From: Streptomyces sp. 15-116A
GTDB taxonomy: Bacteria > Actinomycetota > Actinomycetes > Streptomycetales > Streptomycetaceae
Length of the DNA stretch: 64,000 nt
NCBI RefSeq assembly: GCF_025290915.1
Contig: NZ_JAOCQE010000001.1
Location: 1-64,000 of the forward strand
Direction: 5' to 3'
This document shows positions 25,560 to 34,617 of the stretch, one piece after another. Under the pieces are notes generated by a model. The model worked only from the letters and a program-made list of their open reading frames with translations, ran no database searches and was not told the origin of the DNA. The first letter of the stretch is position 1. Every line of letters begins with the position of its first letter. A program made the translations under genes and the position numbers.

Positions 25560-26402
25560 GTGCCCAGGGACATCAGTAACAAGACCGTCGCCATCACCGG
25601 CGGCAGCCGCGGCATCGGCCGTGCCACCGCCGAGCAGTTCATCGCCGCCGGCGCCACAGTGGCCATCGGCGCCCGCAACCACGACTACGCCGCCAAGGTC
25701 GCCGCCGACATCGGCGCCCGCGCCTACCCGCTGGACGTCACCGACCCCGTCAGCGTCCAGGCGTTCTGGAACGCGGCCGAGGCCGACCTCGGCGCGATCG
25801 ACATCTTCGTCAACAACGCCGGCGAGATGATCGTCGGCCCCTTCGAGAAGGAGTCCGCCGAGGACACCGCCCACCAGCTCGGCGTCAACCTCCTCGGCAC
25901 CCTCAACGGCATGAAGACCGCCATCGGCCCGATGCGCCGACGCGGGCACGGCCACATCATCAACATGGTCTCCGCCGTCGGCATGATCGGCCTGCCCGGC
26001 TGCGCCACCTACTCCGCCGCCAAGCACGGCGTCGTCGGCCTGTCCGAGGGCGTACGCGCCGAGCTGCGCGGTTCCGGCGTGGACCTGTCCATCATCCTGC
26101 CCATCCCCGCCCAGACGGAGCTGACCTCCGGCGTCGGCAAGGGCCGGTTCGTGCCGCTGCTCACCCCCGACGACATCGCCAAATCCGTGCTGCGCACCGC
26201 CCGCCGCCCCGTCTACAACCGATACGTGCCCGGCTGGACCAACCCCGTCACCCGCTCCCTGTTCCTGCTGCCGCAGCCGTGGCGGGACGCGATGGGCCGC
26301 TTCCTCAAGGCCGACCAGCTGCTGCGCACCACCGACTACCAGGCCCGCATCGCCTACGAGACACGGGTGAAGGCCCCCACCGCGGAAGGAGCCGGGGCGT
26401 GA
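25560..26402 (+). CDS. Short-chain dehydrogenase/reductase
   Basis: 280 residues. Classical SDR: cofactor motif TGGSRGIG, VNNAG, catalytic Ser and Tyr-x-x-x-Lys in VSAVGMIGLPGCATYSAAKHG. It would oxidise an alcohol or reduce a ketone with NAD(P)(H). The C-terminal region (FLLPQPWRDAMGRFL) suggests membrane or lipid contact. GTG at 25560 after CTGGAGG, 30 bases from the flavin reductase; its stop overlaps the hydroxylase gene. Confidence 0.85.
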   Translation: MPRDISNKTVAITGGSRGIGRATAEQFIAAGATVAIGARNHDYAAKVAADIGARAYPLDVTDPVSVQAFWNAAEADLGAIDIFVNNAGEMIVGPFEKESAEDTAHQLGVNLLGTLNGMKTAIGPMRRRGHGHIINMVSAVGMIGLPGCATYSAAKHGVVGLSEGVRAELRGSGVDLSIILPIPAQTELTSGVGKGRFVPLLTPDDIAKSVLRTARRPVYNRYVPGWTNPVTRSLFLLPQPWRDAMGRFLKADQLLRTTDYQARIAYETRVKAPTAEGAGA

Positions 26403-27058
26403 CCTCCCAAACACCCGCCCGCCCCAGTAACTACAAGGGCGCCGTCCGGCGCGGCAACGCACCCGCCGTCGTCGGCTGGCGCTGGCTGGACCACCTCATC
26501 CACGTCCACCCGGTCACCACCGTCGCCCTGTTCACCCCGGTGATCGCCGCCTGCGTCTGGTACTCCCTCGGCGAGACCGACGGCTGGGCGCTCCTCGGAT
26601 GGGCGGCCGCGGGCTACGTGACGTGGACACTGTCGGAGTACTGGGGCCACCGCATCGTGCTGCACTACGAGCCCGAAAAGGGCTTCGGCGCGCGCCTGCA
26701 CTACATCCTGCACGGCATTCACCACGACTACCCCACCGACCCGCGCCGCTCCATCCTCAGCCCACTGCTGAGCATCCCGATGGTCGCCGGAACGATCTAC
26801 CTGGCCTCCGGGCTCGGCTCACTGCCGCTAACCTTCGGCGCCGGCTACACCTTCGGCTACCTCACCTACGACCTGTTCCACCTCTACCTGCACCTCGCCA
26901 CCCCCAAGAGCCGGCTCATGCGGCACCTGCGCTCGCTCCACATGCGCCACCACTTCCGCGACGACACCAAGGGCTTCGGCATCTCCGCCCCCTACTGGGA
27001 CGAGCTGTTCGGAACCTCCATCGCCCGCCAGCCCCGGTCAAACGACCTGGCCACCTGA
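26399..27058 (+). CDS. Fatty acid hydroxylase / sterol desaturase superfamily membrane enzyme
   Basis: 219 residues with about four membrane segments and the histidine clusters that bind two irons: HRIVLHYE, HYILHGIHHDYP, HLYLHLA and SLHMRHHF. The family uses O2 and di-iron to hydroxylate or desaturate acyl chains, sphingoid-like lipids or carotenoids. The RxHxxHH arrangement is like fatty-acid 2-hydroxylases. GTG at 26399 overlaps the SDR stop, so the two are coupled. This enzyme and the MMPL exporter argue for a lipid-like product. Confidence 0.82.
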   Translation: MTSQTPARPSNYKGAVRRGNAPAVVGWRWLDHLIHVHPVTTVALFTPVIAACVWYSLGETDGWALLGWAAAGYVTWTLSEYWGHRIVLHYEPEKGFGARLHYILHGIHHDYPTDPRRSILSPLLSIPMVAGTIYLASGLGSLPLTFGAGYTFGYLTYDLFHLYLHLATPKSRLMRHLRSLHMRHHFRDDTKGFGISAPYWDELFGTSIARQPRSNDLAT

Positions 27059-27251
27059 GCCCACCCCACACCGCCGGTCCAACGACACGGCCCCCTGACC
27101 GGCGCGGGCACCCTCGCGACGAACGGCTAACCCCCGAAGTCGTCGATGCCTCCGCGCGGGTGCCCGCGCCCACCGTCGCGCCACAGTTGACCCGGCACCA
27201 GCCCGCCGCCATGGACCACTGCCGGAGCCGAACGCCACCCGCGAGGAACCC

Positions 27252-28472
27252 ATGAACTCCGAAACGCTTCTGGCTCGCATCTACACCCTCGACCCGCCCG
27301 CCGAAACCGCACTGCCGGCCCCTCGCCCCGCACCGGCCGGTCAGCCCCACCCCGCCGAAGCGGACGGGGACGAAGCGGAGGAGTTCGTACGCCTCCACCA
27401 CGAAGAGCACCCCGACCAGCCCCTCCCGCTCACCACACGGCTGCAGCAGATACGCACACAGATCAACGAGACCGGCACCTACACCCACACCACCGACGAA
27501 CTCGTCTTCGGAGCCCGTGTCGCCTGGCGCAACTCCAGCCGGTGCATCGGCCGCCTGTACTGGAAGAGCCTGCGCGTCCTGGACCGCCGCCAGGCCACCA
27601 CCGCCGAAGACATCCACCAGCACCTGTGCGACCACCTGCGCCAGGCCACCAACGGCGGCCGCATCCGCCCCGTCATCTCCATCTTCGCCCCCGACACACC
27701 TGAGAGCCGGGCCCCCCGGGTGTGGAACGACCAGCTCATCCGCTACGCCGGCCACCGACAGGACAACGGCCACATCGTCGGCGACCCGACCTACGCCGAC
27801 TTCACCGACACCGTCAAGCGCCTGGGCTGGCAGGCCCCCGGCGGCCCCTGGGACGTGCTGCCCTGGGTCATCGAAACCGCCCAGGACAAGCCCCAGCTGT
27901 TCGACGTCCCCCCGGACCTCGTCCTGGAAGTCCATCTCACCCACCCCGACCACCCCGACTTCGCCGACCTCGGGCTGCGCTGGCACGCCGTACCGGCGAT
28001 CTCCAACATGCGGCTGCGCATCGGCGGCATCAACTACCCCCTCGCACCCTTCAACGGCTGGTACATGGGCACCGAGATCGGCGCCCGCAACCTCGTCGAC
28101 ACCGACCGTTACAACCTGCTGCCCGTCATCGCCGAACACCTCGGCCTCGACACCAGCAGCGACACCACCCTGTGGCGCGACCGCGCCCTGGTCGAACTCA
28201 ACGTCGCCGTCCTGCACTCCTTCTCCCGGGCCGGCGTCAAGATCAGCGACCACCACACCGAGTCCCGGCACTTCATGACCCACCTCGCCAAAGAAGAGAA
28301 GCAGGGCCGCGCCGTACCCGCCGACTGGAGCTGGATCGTGCCCCCCGTCTCCGGCGGCATCACCCCGGTCTTCCACCGCTACTACGACCAGGCCGACCAG
28401 CGCCCCAACTTCTACCTCGACGACGACGCCAAGGCCCGCGGTAAGGGCGGATGCCCCTTCGGCCACGGCTGA
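27252..28472 (+). CDS. nos: Nitric oxide synthase, oxygenase domain
   Basis: 406 residues, slightly longer than most bacterial NOS because of an N-terminal extension of about 40 residues. The haem-thiolate motif is WRNSSRCIGRLYW with Cys98. The substrate and pterin site is visible in ISNMRLRIGGINYPLAPFNGWYMGTEIGARN, where the Glu binds the L-Arg guanidinium. The dimer region is ISDHHTESRHF. It should oxidise L-arginine to citrulline and NO with an external reductase; no fused reductase is present. In thaxtomin clusters a NOS feeds a nitrating P450, but no P450 is near here. It lies 193 bases downstream of the hydroxylase on the same strand, so it may have its own promoter. Confidence 0.92.
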   Translation: MNSETLLARIYTLDPPAETALPAPRPAPAGQPHPAEADGDEAEEFVRLHHEEHPDQPLPLTTRLQQIRTQINETGTYTHTTDELVFGARVAWRNSSRCIGRLYWKSLRVLDRRQATTAEDIHQHLCDHLRQATNGGRIRPVISIFAPDTPESRAPRVWNDQLIRYAGHRQDNGHIVGDPTYADFTDTVKRLGWQAPGGPWDVLPWVIETAQDKPQLFDVPPDLVLEVHLTHPDHPDFADLGLRWHAVPAISNMRLRIGGINYPLAPFNGWYMGTEIGARNLVDTDRYNLLPVIAEHLGLDTSSDTTLWRDRALVELNVAVLHSFSRAGVKISDHHTESRHFMTHLAKEEKQGRAVPADWSWIVPPVSGGITPVFHRYYDQADQRPNFYLDDDAKARGKGGCPFGHG

Positions 28473-28499
28473 GCAGCGCGGTGGACCACACCCACCAGT

Positions 28500-28631
28500 T
28501 CCGTCGCGGATACGCGGACGCCTCGGCCCGGAGGCGGCCCGTGAGCAGGCCGTGCGGCTCACCGCGTCGACGGGCAGGCGAAGGACTTCTTCCAGCCGGC
28601 CGGCAGTGGTCAGGCGGACTTCCACAGTCAT
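28500..28631 (-). pseudogene. Truncated N-terminus of an unidentified minus-strand gene
   Basis: A well-formed start: AGGAGAG, then ATG at 28631, followed by MTVEVRLTTAGRLEEVLRLP. After some 30-40 codons the composition turns arginine-rich and the frame runs antisense into the nos gene. It looks like the first part of a gene whose remainder was replaced when the nos block was inserted. No family recognised. Confidence 0.4.
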
Positions 28632-28649
28632 GGTCACTCTCCTGCCGGC

Positions 28650-29108
28650 CTAGACATGGGTACGGCGGCGCGGGGTGTCACGGAAGCGGCAGCGTTGCTG
28701 CTCGCACATCCGCGGCACCCAGCACATCTGCCACGTCAGCTCGACGCGGCCGATGTCGGCGATGGTCTGCTTAGTGCTCCAGCCCTTCGCGACGCCGTCC
28801 AGCGCCTGCCGGTACATCTGGGTGATCTTGGCGTTCTGGCGGATGATCGGGCTCTCCCGCGGGCGCAGTCCGACGCCCTGTCCAGGAATCCACCCAGATC
28901 CACCGGGGCGCCCTCGGCCGCGGGTGCGCTCTGCTAGCCGGCGCGGCAGCAGAGGCCGGAGCCGGGCTGGTCGGGCAGTCGGCAGTGATGGCAGTCGGCC
29001 CCGTCCAGGGCACAGAACGCGGCGATCGAGACCGGTGGCGTGAGGGACGACGATCCGCCGCACCCCGTATGTCTCCTCCAGCCGTAGCGCATAGGCGGCC
29101 GTGCTCAC
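28650..29108 (-). pseudogene. Decayed minus-strand gene, unidentified
   Basis: The end of one frame reads like a real protein (ITQMYRQALDGVAKGW, then IADIGRVELTWQMCWVPRMCEQQ). The beginning (YALRLEETYGVRRIVVPHA) does too. Between them, a cysteine-rich stretch (FCALDGADCHHCRLPDQ, GLCCRAG) lies in another frame and meets a stop. At least two frameshifts are needed to join them. It is followed by the truncated start at 28631, suggesting an older minus-strand operon now in ruins. Confidence 0.4.
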
Positions 29109-29518
29109 CCCGAGGGGGGGCGCCGGCGACGAGCGGGACGGCAGTTCGTTTGCAGGCGGCCCTCTAGGCAGAGCTGGTCGGCCATGCGAGCCCAGCGCAG
29201 GGCGGGGTCGGATCCCTGCTTGTCGCGTCGGATGGAAAGGACCTGCTGACCAAGTCCACCGCCGAGTCCGAGACAGACCTGAAGAATGAGACGTCCCCGG
29301 CTCTCAACCACTTCCAGGACGCGGACGTCGCCCTGGCACAGTGCCACGTCGTCGATTCCGTTACGGACCGGGACGGCCATCGGCGCACCGTAGATGATGT
29401 CCGCAGCGAGCAGTTGTTGGTCGGCCTCGAGTAGCAGCCTTGGTTTCGGGCCTGAAGGCAGATAACTGTTGGGTTCAGAACAGGGACGATTGCGGTCACT
29501 CGTGGCTAATCTTGCCTG
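29109..29518. other. Region with no assignable gene
   Basis: Open frames exist on both strands (a plus-strand stretch at 29168-29434 without a start codon; a minus-strand frame at 29105-29527), but neither shows a recognised family, and their third-position GC is low or ambiguous. It is probably remnant DNA between the nos block and the ATPase/nuclease cassette, and should contain the cassette's promoter. Confidence 0.5.
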
Positions 29519-30238
29519 GTGGATCAAGAGTTACGGAGAGCTGTCCCCGAAGCACCGGTCACCAGCCGAGAGCAGGATGCGGTGCGCATCCTACTGCTCA
29601 TCGATGGCGCATGCGAGCCAGCCAACGATGCAGAGCGGGCTGATCCCGGTCTCGTGGACGCCGTGGGTGTTGTCCGAACGCAGGTGCGGTTGCAGAAGTT
29701 GGACTTCTGGCTGCGCAATCCCGACTACCTCGCTGATGAACTGCTGACGGAGTACGAGCAGAGCGGGGAGGAGCCGCTGCTGTCGCTGGCCGCGTCAATC
29801 CTGAGTTCTGAGGAACCCGAAGTACGACGATATCCGATGCTGCGTCACCACTTCGGAGCTTACGAGCCGCTGGACAATGCGCTGGCCGTACTGCGCAGCG
29901 CCGGTCTGGTGGCTCGGCGCCGCCGGGGCACGGTCGACCGGGTACGCCAGCACGACTACTTTCTGCTGGAGGCCGGTCGGACGATCGCCCGTGAAGTGAT
30001 CCAGCAGGCTCCCGTATTCAGCTACTACGTCGAGCGCGTTCAGCTCGTCGTCGCACTGGCCGACGGCCTGGGGGGAAGCCAGCTGAAGCGGCGGCAGTAT
30101 CTGCAGCGCGAGTATGCCGAGGCAGCCCGGGGCGAGCGGATTGGCTCGGTCAGCACCCGGGCGCGGGAGCGCCTGGCGCGACTGCGTACGCAGAGGGGAC
30201 AGGACGGGATTCGGGTGGGGGACCATGGACAGGGATGA
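29519..30238 (+). CDS. Middle component of a three-gene SMC/nuclease cassette
   Basis: 239 residues, soluble, no signal peptide. RLQKLDFWLRNPDYLADELL and later RRYPMLRHHFGAYEPLDNALAVLRSAGLVARRR suggest helical repeats and a winged-helix-like element; the C-terminal part is helical and basic. It precedes and overlaps by 14 bases an SMC-like ATPase. In ABC-three-component and Lamassu-type systems a small protein of this size occupies this place and joins the ATPase to the effector; assignment is by position and size more than by sequence identity. GTG start at 29519, no strong ribosome site seen. Confidence 0.6.
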   Translation: MDQELRRAVPEAPVTSREQDAVRILLLIDGACEPANDAERADPGLVDAVGVVRTQVRLQKLDFWLRNPDYLADELLTEYEQSGEEPLLSLAASILSSEEPEVRRYPMLRHHFGAYEPLDNALAVLRSAGLVARRRRGTVDRVRQHDYFLLEAGRTIAREVIQQAPVFSYYVERVQLVVALADGLGGSQLKRRQYLQREYAEAARGERIGSVSTRARERLARLRTQRGQDGIRVGDHGQG

Positions 30239-32198
30239 CGTGCTGCTGGAGACGCGGATAGCTGAGCGGGCAGCCGTGAGCGTTGAGGATGTACGCGATG
30301 CGTTCGCCGCCCACGGCGTTCCCCTGGTGACACCGCCGGCCCGGTCCCGCACTCTGCGGCTGCACCGGCTGCGCATCGCCGGGCAGCGGACGGGATCGGT
30401 CTATCCCGGTCCCTTCGATACATCGCTGCGGTTTTCCGAGGGACTGACCGGACTGGTGGCGTCCAATCTACGGGGCAAGACCTCGGTGCTGGAGCTTGTG
30501 ACGTGGTGCCTGCGGGGTTCGCCGAGGGACCTGATGGCCGAAGCGCATTGGTTGCGCGAGGTGGATCTGGACGTCGAGATAGCCGGGCAGGCGGTGGGGA
30601 TCCGGCTGGATCTGGCCGAGGAGGAGATCACTTCAGCGGTCGTCCTGGCCGGTCCCGCCATCGAGGCCCTGGAGTTGGTGCGCGCTCCGGACGCCGACCA
30701 CGAGATCATCCCCCTTCTGCGGGCGTTAAGCTCGGCAAGCTTCGCGGAGCAGATGCAGGCGCTGATGATGGACCGCCTGGATCTGCATCCGCTGGTGAAC
30801 AGCTACAAGCAGACCGGTACGCAGACCCACGGTTGGCCGGTCTACTTCGGGGCGGTCTACCTGCCTGCGGGGCGGGACAAGGCGCTGCTGGGTGAGCACA
30901 CGATGAGCGGGCTGCCCGGCCGTCTGTTGCAGGTGTTCTTGGATCTGCCCTCCGCAGCCGCGCTCACGCGCGTGAAGACTGCGGCCGATGTGCTCGCGGC
31001 CAGACACAAAGCCGCACAGGCGGCGGATACGGAGGCGCGGGGCAAGCGGGACGAGGAGCGCCATCGAATCGCCAAGAACCTGGAGCGGGCCCAGGAGCGC
31101 CTGTCCGCCATAGCCGACACTGAGGGCGGCTGGGAGGAGTCACTGCCCGAGGTGGCTTCCCACGTGGTGCAGTTGGCGCGTGCTGTCGCGGACACGCACG
31201 AGACGTGGGATGAGCTGATGCAGGCGCACCGACGGGCCCGGGCCCAGCGCCAGCATGACGCGAAGCTCGCCAATGATGTCATCGAGAGTGCCACTGCCCG
31301 CCAGCTCTTCCACGGGCTGGATCCCACGGCGTGTCCGCGCTGCGATCAGGTGATCGCAGCCGATCGCAGGCGCCAGGAGCGCGAGGCTCAGTCTTGTGCG
31401 GTGTGCTCACGGCCCGTGACGGGTGACGATAACCTTCCCGAAGAGGTCATCGCCGAGGCCAGGCAGCGGCTGCGGGACAGCACCGCCGCGGAGAAGATGG
31501 CCAAGGACGCACTGGAGGCGGCAGAGGTCGAGCTGGACCGGCTGTCGGGCGAGCTCACCTGGGCTCAGGCCCGGCTGCGACGTGCGGAATCCGCAGTGCA
31601 GGCGCCGGCCCGCCTCATCGCACGCGAAGAGGTGCTGCGGCTGGAGGGCGCGCTCAGCGTCTTCCCGGAGCTGCCCGCTTTGGTCATCGACGCAGACGAG
31701 ACAAAGGCCCTGAAGGTCTTCCGTGCAGCGGCCAAGGTTTTGGAGAAGGACCACGAGGTGGCAGCCCAGGCGCTCTTTGCCGATCTGAACCGGGAGATCG
31801 CTCAGCTCGGCCGACGATTCGGCATCGACGCACTGGAATCGGTGAAGATCGACCGTGCCGCCCATCTGGACATCACCAAGGGCGGCGGGCGCACCAAACC
31901 CTTCGGCGCCCAGAGCCCCGGCGAGCGACTGCGGCTGCGAATCGCGGTGGTCATCGCTTTGCTGCGGGTGGGCGCCGCGCACGCCGTTTCGACGCACCCG
32001 GGCCTGTTGCTGATCGACAGCCCGAAAGCGGAGGAGGTCCAGGACCTCGACATCCGCAGGTTGCTGGGAGAGCTGGCCCAATTGGCTTCGGAGAACCATC
32101 TGCAGGTGTTGATCACTACCAGGGACTTCGACCTGGTGCACGACGTACTGCCCGCCGAGAACATCATCGAAGCCCGCGACGGCAAACCACTGTGGTGA
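30225..32198 (+). CDS. SMC/RecN-like ATPase with Cys4 zinc hinge
   Basis: 657 residues. Head part 1 has a Walker A-like LVASNLRGKTSVLEL with Lys85. A coiled-coil arm (about 265-365) leads to a hinge with C370-x-x-C373 and C391-x-x-C394, two close pairs making an intramolecular zinc ribbon rather than a single Rad50 hook. A second coil (about 405-480) follows. Head part 2 has the signature SPGERLRLRIAVVIALL (from Ser564) and Walker B LLLIDSPKAEE with Asp598. The residue after that Asp is Ser where classical SMCs have the catalytic Glu. It should clamp DNA and gate the nuclease encoded next. Start ATG at 30225. Confidence 0.82.
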   Translation: MDRDDVLLETRIAERAAVSVEDVRDAFAAHGVPLVTPPARSRTLRLHRLRIAGQRTGSVYPGPFDTSLRFSEGLTGLVASNLRGKTSVLELVTWCLRGSPRDLMAEAHWLREVDLDVEIAGQAVGIRLDLAEEEITSAVVLAGPAIEALELVRAPDADHEIIPLLRALSSASFAEQMQALMMDRLDLHPLVNSYKQTGTQTHGWPVYFGAVYLPAGRDKALLGEHTMSGLPGRLLQVFLDLPSAAALTRVKTAADVLAARHKAAQAADTEARGKRDEERHRIAKNLERAQERLSAIADTEGGWEESLPEVASHVVQLARAVADTHETWDELMQAHRRARAQRQHDAKLANDVIESATARQLFHGLDPTACPRCDQVIAADRRRQEREAQSCAVCSRPVTGDDNLPEEVIAEARQRLRDSTAAEKMAKDALEAAEVELDRLSGELTWAQARLRRAESAVQAPARLIAREEVLRLEGALSVFPELPALVIDADETKALKVFRAAAKVLEKDHEVAAQALFADLNREIAQLGRRFGIDALESVKIDRAAHLDITKGGGRTKPFGAQSPGERLRLRIAVVIALLRVGAAHAVSTHPGLLLIDSPKAEEVQDLDIRRLLGELAQLASENHLQVLITTRDFDLVHDVLPAENIIEARDGKPLW

Positions 32199-32229
32199 AG
32201 GCTTCACACTGGCGGAAGGGGGATGGAGC

Positions 32230-34302
32230 ATGACACTGCTCGCCGAGCGCCTCAGCGCCCTGGCCACCGCCGGGCACGCCTTCATCACATTTGAGGACCT
32301 CGGCCTGCCGGCCGAGACGCTGCACGAGCAGGTGCGAACCGTCGCGGCCGGCCCGCTGGCCCCGCTCCTGGCCGAGGCCGTTGCCCACGCCTGCGATGCT
32401 GCGGACGCGGCCTGGACTCAGGCCGCTGCCGCCTTTCCCACTGGGCTCGCACAGCAGAGCAGCGTCCTGGCCCTCACCTCGTCGCTGGAGACTTTGCTTG
32501 GCAGCACCGCCGCCGTCAAGGCGCTGGCGAAGCCCCTCAACGGGGCACTTCTGGATGGTCTTGCCGAGCAGGTCGACCGCGGTCCACTGCTGGCTGCTGC
32601 ACGGCTGGAAGGCGCGGTCAGGCTCGCCGCCTGCGAAGCGGTCCGCCCCTACCAGGTATGGGAGGTTCTGGAAGAACTGCCCGTGCAGGGGCCGGAAGAC
32701 TTCCTGGAGCGTCTCCCGCGCATCCTGGGCGTTGTCCTGGACTGCTGGGCGCAGCAGGAAGCCCGCGTCTCGGCCGCAGCGCGCGGACTGCTGCAGCATC
32801 TGTCCGTCGACGAGGTGGCCGATGTCGACGCGCTGTTCGAACTGGGGTGTGACCGCTTACGCACCGCGCTGTCCGCCACCGACCTGACTGAGGTCAGCAG
32901 GCAGGTCGTGGAAGCCCGCTCGCTGTTCGCAGCAGCCGAGGCCGCCGAGGAAGCCCGCGATGACGCTGCCGCCTACCTGGCCGCGTGCGATGCCCTCCTG
33001 GGTTTCACCGCGCACGACACCGCCCGGATTACACAGGCCGCCGACCGTATCGAACAGGCACTGGAGCGTCGCCGGGCATGGCTGCACGGCACGCACCAGC
33101 CTGCTTGGCTCCAGCCGCGGCAGTCGGCCGAAGTCGCTTGGTCCCACCTTCTAGTCCAGTTGAAGGCTGCGGCGGAACTCTTCGCCGCCGAAGTATGGAT
33201 GGACTCCTGGCACGCCGTGGACGCAGTCCTCACCGCCTACCGCGCCGCCCGCACCATCCAACCGCTTGGAGAGGGAAGTGACGCCCCCGGTCTGGCCGTC
33301 CTGGTGGAGCCCGCTGTCGAGGATGGCTTCCTGCGCAAGGAAGCGTTCCTCAGCGCACTGAGGCATGCCGCTGCGCGGCCGCAGGACTTCCCCGGTTGCC
33401 ACTTCGACACCGACGCCGCGACCGCTGTCCTCGCCCGGCTCGACGCCCGGGAAGCCCGTAGCCCATCCGTCGGTGACTCAAGCGACGCAGACGACGAGGA
33501 CTCAGACGCCCGAGCCGCGGACGAACGCTTGCACCGCATCGCGCCTACCGTGGCTCGCCGACTCCCGGCGAAGGAGGCTCTGCACCTGGCTGGGCTGTCT
33601 GACACCACTCTTGCGGCCGTCGAGGGCATTGCCTACGACAGTGACCTCGCACGCCTCAAAGCCGACGACCCGGTCATCATGCCCTTGCTCGACGGTTTCC
33701 TGACACTCCTGTCCCAGCATGAGCAGTTCGCCGGACAAGTCCGGCAGACGTTCAGCGCTCTGCTCACCCAAACCCTGCTGTTCCTCAAATCCCGTACCGA
33801 TCTGGAACGCACGCACACCTTCGGCGCTGGAAAGCGAGACGACCCGCCCTACGACTACCGTCGCAAACCGGAAAAGGGCCAGCGGGACGCCAACGAAGGG
33901 GACCTGCAACGCGACTTCCACCAATGGCTGCTCACCGGCCCCTTGCACAACGTCGTTCAGGTAGAGACGAACAATGTCGGCATGGGACGCGCCGACGTCA
34001 TGGTCCATTTCGGCCCCCTGCGCTATCTCACTGAGATGAAGCAAGACAGCGACAGCAACAGCCGCACCCACATCGAAGGTAGATACCTCACTCAGGAAGC
34101 CGAATACACCAACACCAACGCACCCTTCGGCCAGCTCCTCGTCCTGGACCTCACGCCGAAGACCACCAGCAGCGGAACGCTGCGCATCAATGAACTGGCG
34201 TGGCTGGCCACCCACCGTCCCCGCGACGCCACCATCGACCGTTGCATACTGGCCGGCATCGTCACTGGTAACCGCATCACCCCCTCCGCCTACTCCCGCT
34301 AG
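32230..34302 (+). CDS. PD-(D/E)xK nuclease-type effector of the SMC cassette
   Basis: 690 residues. The first 400 or so are alanine-rich helices of unknown fold. The C-terminus holds a restriction-enzyme-like core: Glu556 in EGDLQRDFHQWL, Asp589 in GRADVMVHFG and Glu602-x-Lys604 in YLTEMKQD, the D...ExK order of PD-(D/E)xK nucleases, then FGQLLVLDLT as the last core strand. It would cut DNA when triggered. It begins 31 bases after the ATPase stop with GGATGGAG upstream, so it is in the same operon. An acidic linker (SDADDEDSDA) lies near residues 415-425. Alternative: a non-catalytic nuclease fold, but all three core positions are present. Confidence 0.7.
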   Translation: MTLLAERLSALATAGHAFITFEDLGLPAETLHEQVRTVAAGPLAPLLAEAVAHACDAADAAWTQAAAAFPTGLAQQSSVLALTSSLETLLGSTAAVKALAKPLNGALLDGLAEQVDRGPLLAAARLEGAVRLAACEAVRPYQVWEVLEELPVQGPEDFLERLPRILGVVLDCWAQQEARVSAAARGLLQHLSVDEVADVDALFELGCDRLRTALSATDLTEVSRQVVEARSLFAAAEAAEEARDDAAAYLAACDALLGFTAHDTARITQAADRIEQALERRRAWLHGTHQPAWLQPRQSAEVAWSHLLVQLKAAAELFAAEVWMDSWHAVDAVLTAYRAARTIQPLGEGSDAPGLAVLVEPAVEDGFLRKEAFLSALRHAAARPQDFPGCHFDTDAATAVLARLDAREARSPSVGDSSDADDEDSDARAADERLHRIAPTVARRLPAKEALHLAGLSDTTLAAVEGIAYDSDLARLKADDPVIMPLLDGFLTLLSQHEQFAGQVRQTFSALLTQTLLFLKSRTDLERTHTFGAGKRDDPPYDYRRKPEKGQRDANEGDLQRDFHQWLLTGPLHNVVQVETNNVGMGRADVMVHFGPLRYLTEMKQDSDSNSRTHIEGRYLTQEAEYTNTNAPFGQLLVLDLTPKTTSSGTLRINELAWLATHRPRDATIDRCILAGIVTGNRITPSAYSR

Positions 34303-34617
34303 ACCAGCCATGGGCTTGCCTTGAATCTGCACCCCCACCCAGGAGACCGGCAAAGCGGTGGGCGCGCCACAGAGGGAGCGTCCTTCCCATCGCTGCGAGT
34401 ACTCGCTGACTTCGGCTGCCGCCAGAGGGGCCCTCTACGAAGAGCGAGGCAACATAGCCCCGAATCGCCGGTTAGCCAAACCGGCAATGACGCGGAGTAT
34501 TGACGGTTGCCCCCGCTCACCTGTGCGTGCGACGTCCGTAGGCCCGGGTTGATTTCCCACCCATTTGTGACCGGCGACGACAGACGGCCTCCTGACCCGC
34601 TCAGGAGACCAGCCGTC
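34303..34617. other. Non-coding region
   Basis: No gene, stem-loop or repeat of note between the nuclease gene and the glycosyltransferase remnant. Confidence 0.5.

Noticed and set aside
27252..28472. Thaxtomin-type nitration cluster
   Set aside because: NOS is present but there is no P450, peptide synthetase or cellulose-linked regulator in the neighbourhood.
24588..28637. Long minus-strand frames opposite the biosynthetic block and nos
   Set aside because: Composition is Gly/Asp/Val-rich without domains, and the plus strand carries clear enzyme motifs; only the first codons from 28631 look like a real, truncated gene.
29168..29434. Plus-strand frame of 88 codons before the SMC cassette
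   Set aside because: No start codon in frame after the preceding stop and no recognised family; treated as unassigned.
30225..32198. Reading the ATPase as a Rad50 with a dimerising zinc hook
   Set aside because: Rad50 hooks have one CxxC per chain; here two CxxC pairs lie 18 residues apart in one chain, so an internal zinc ribbon is more likely.
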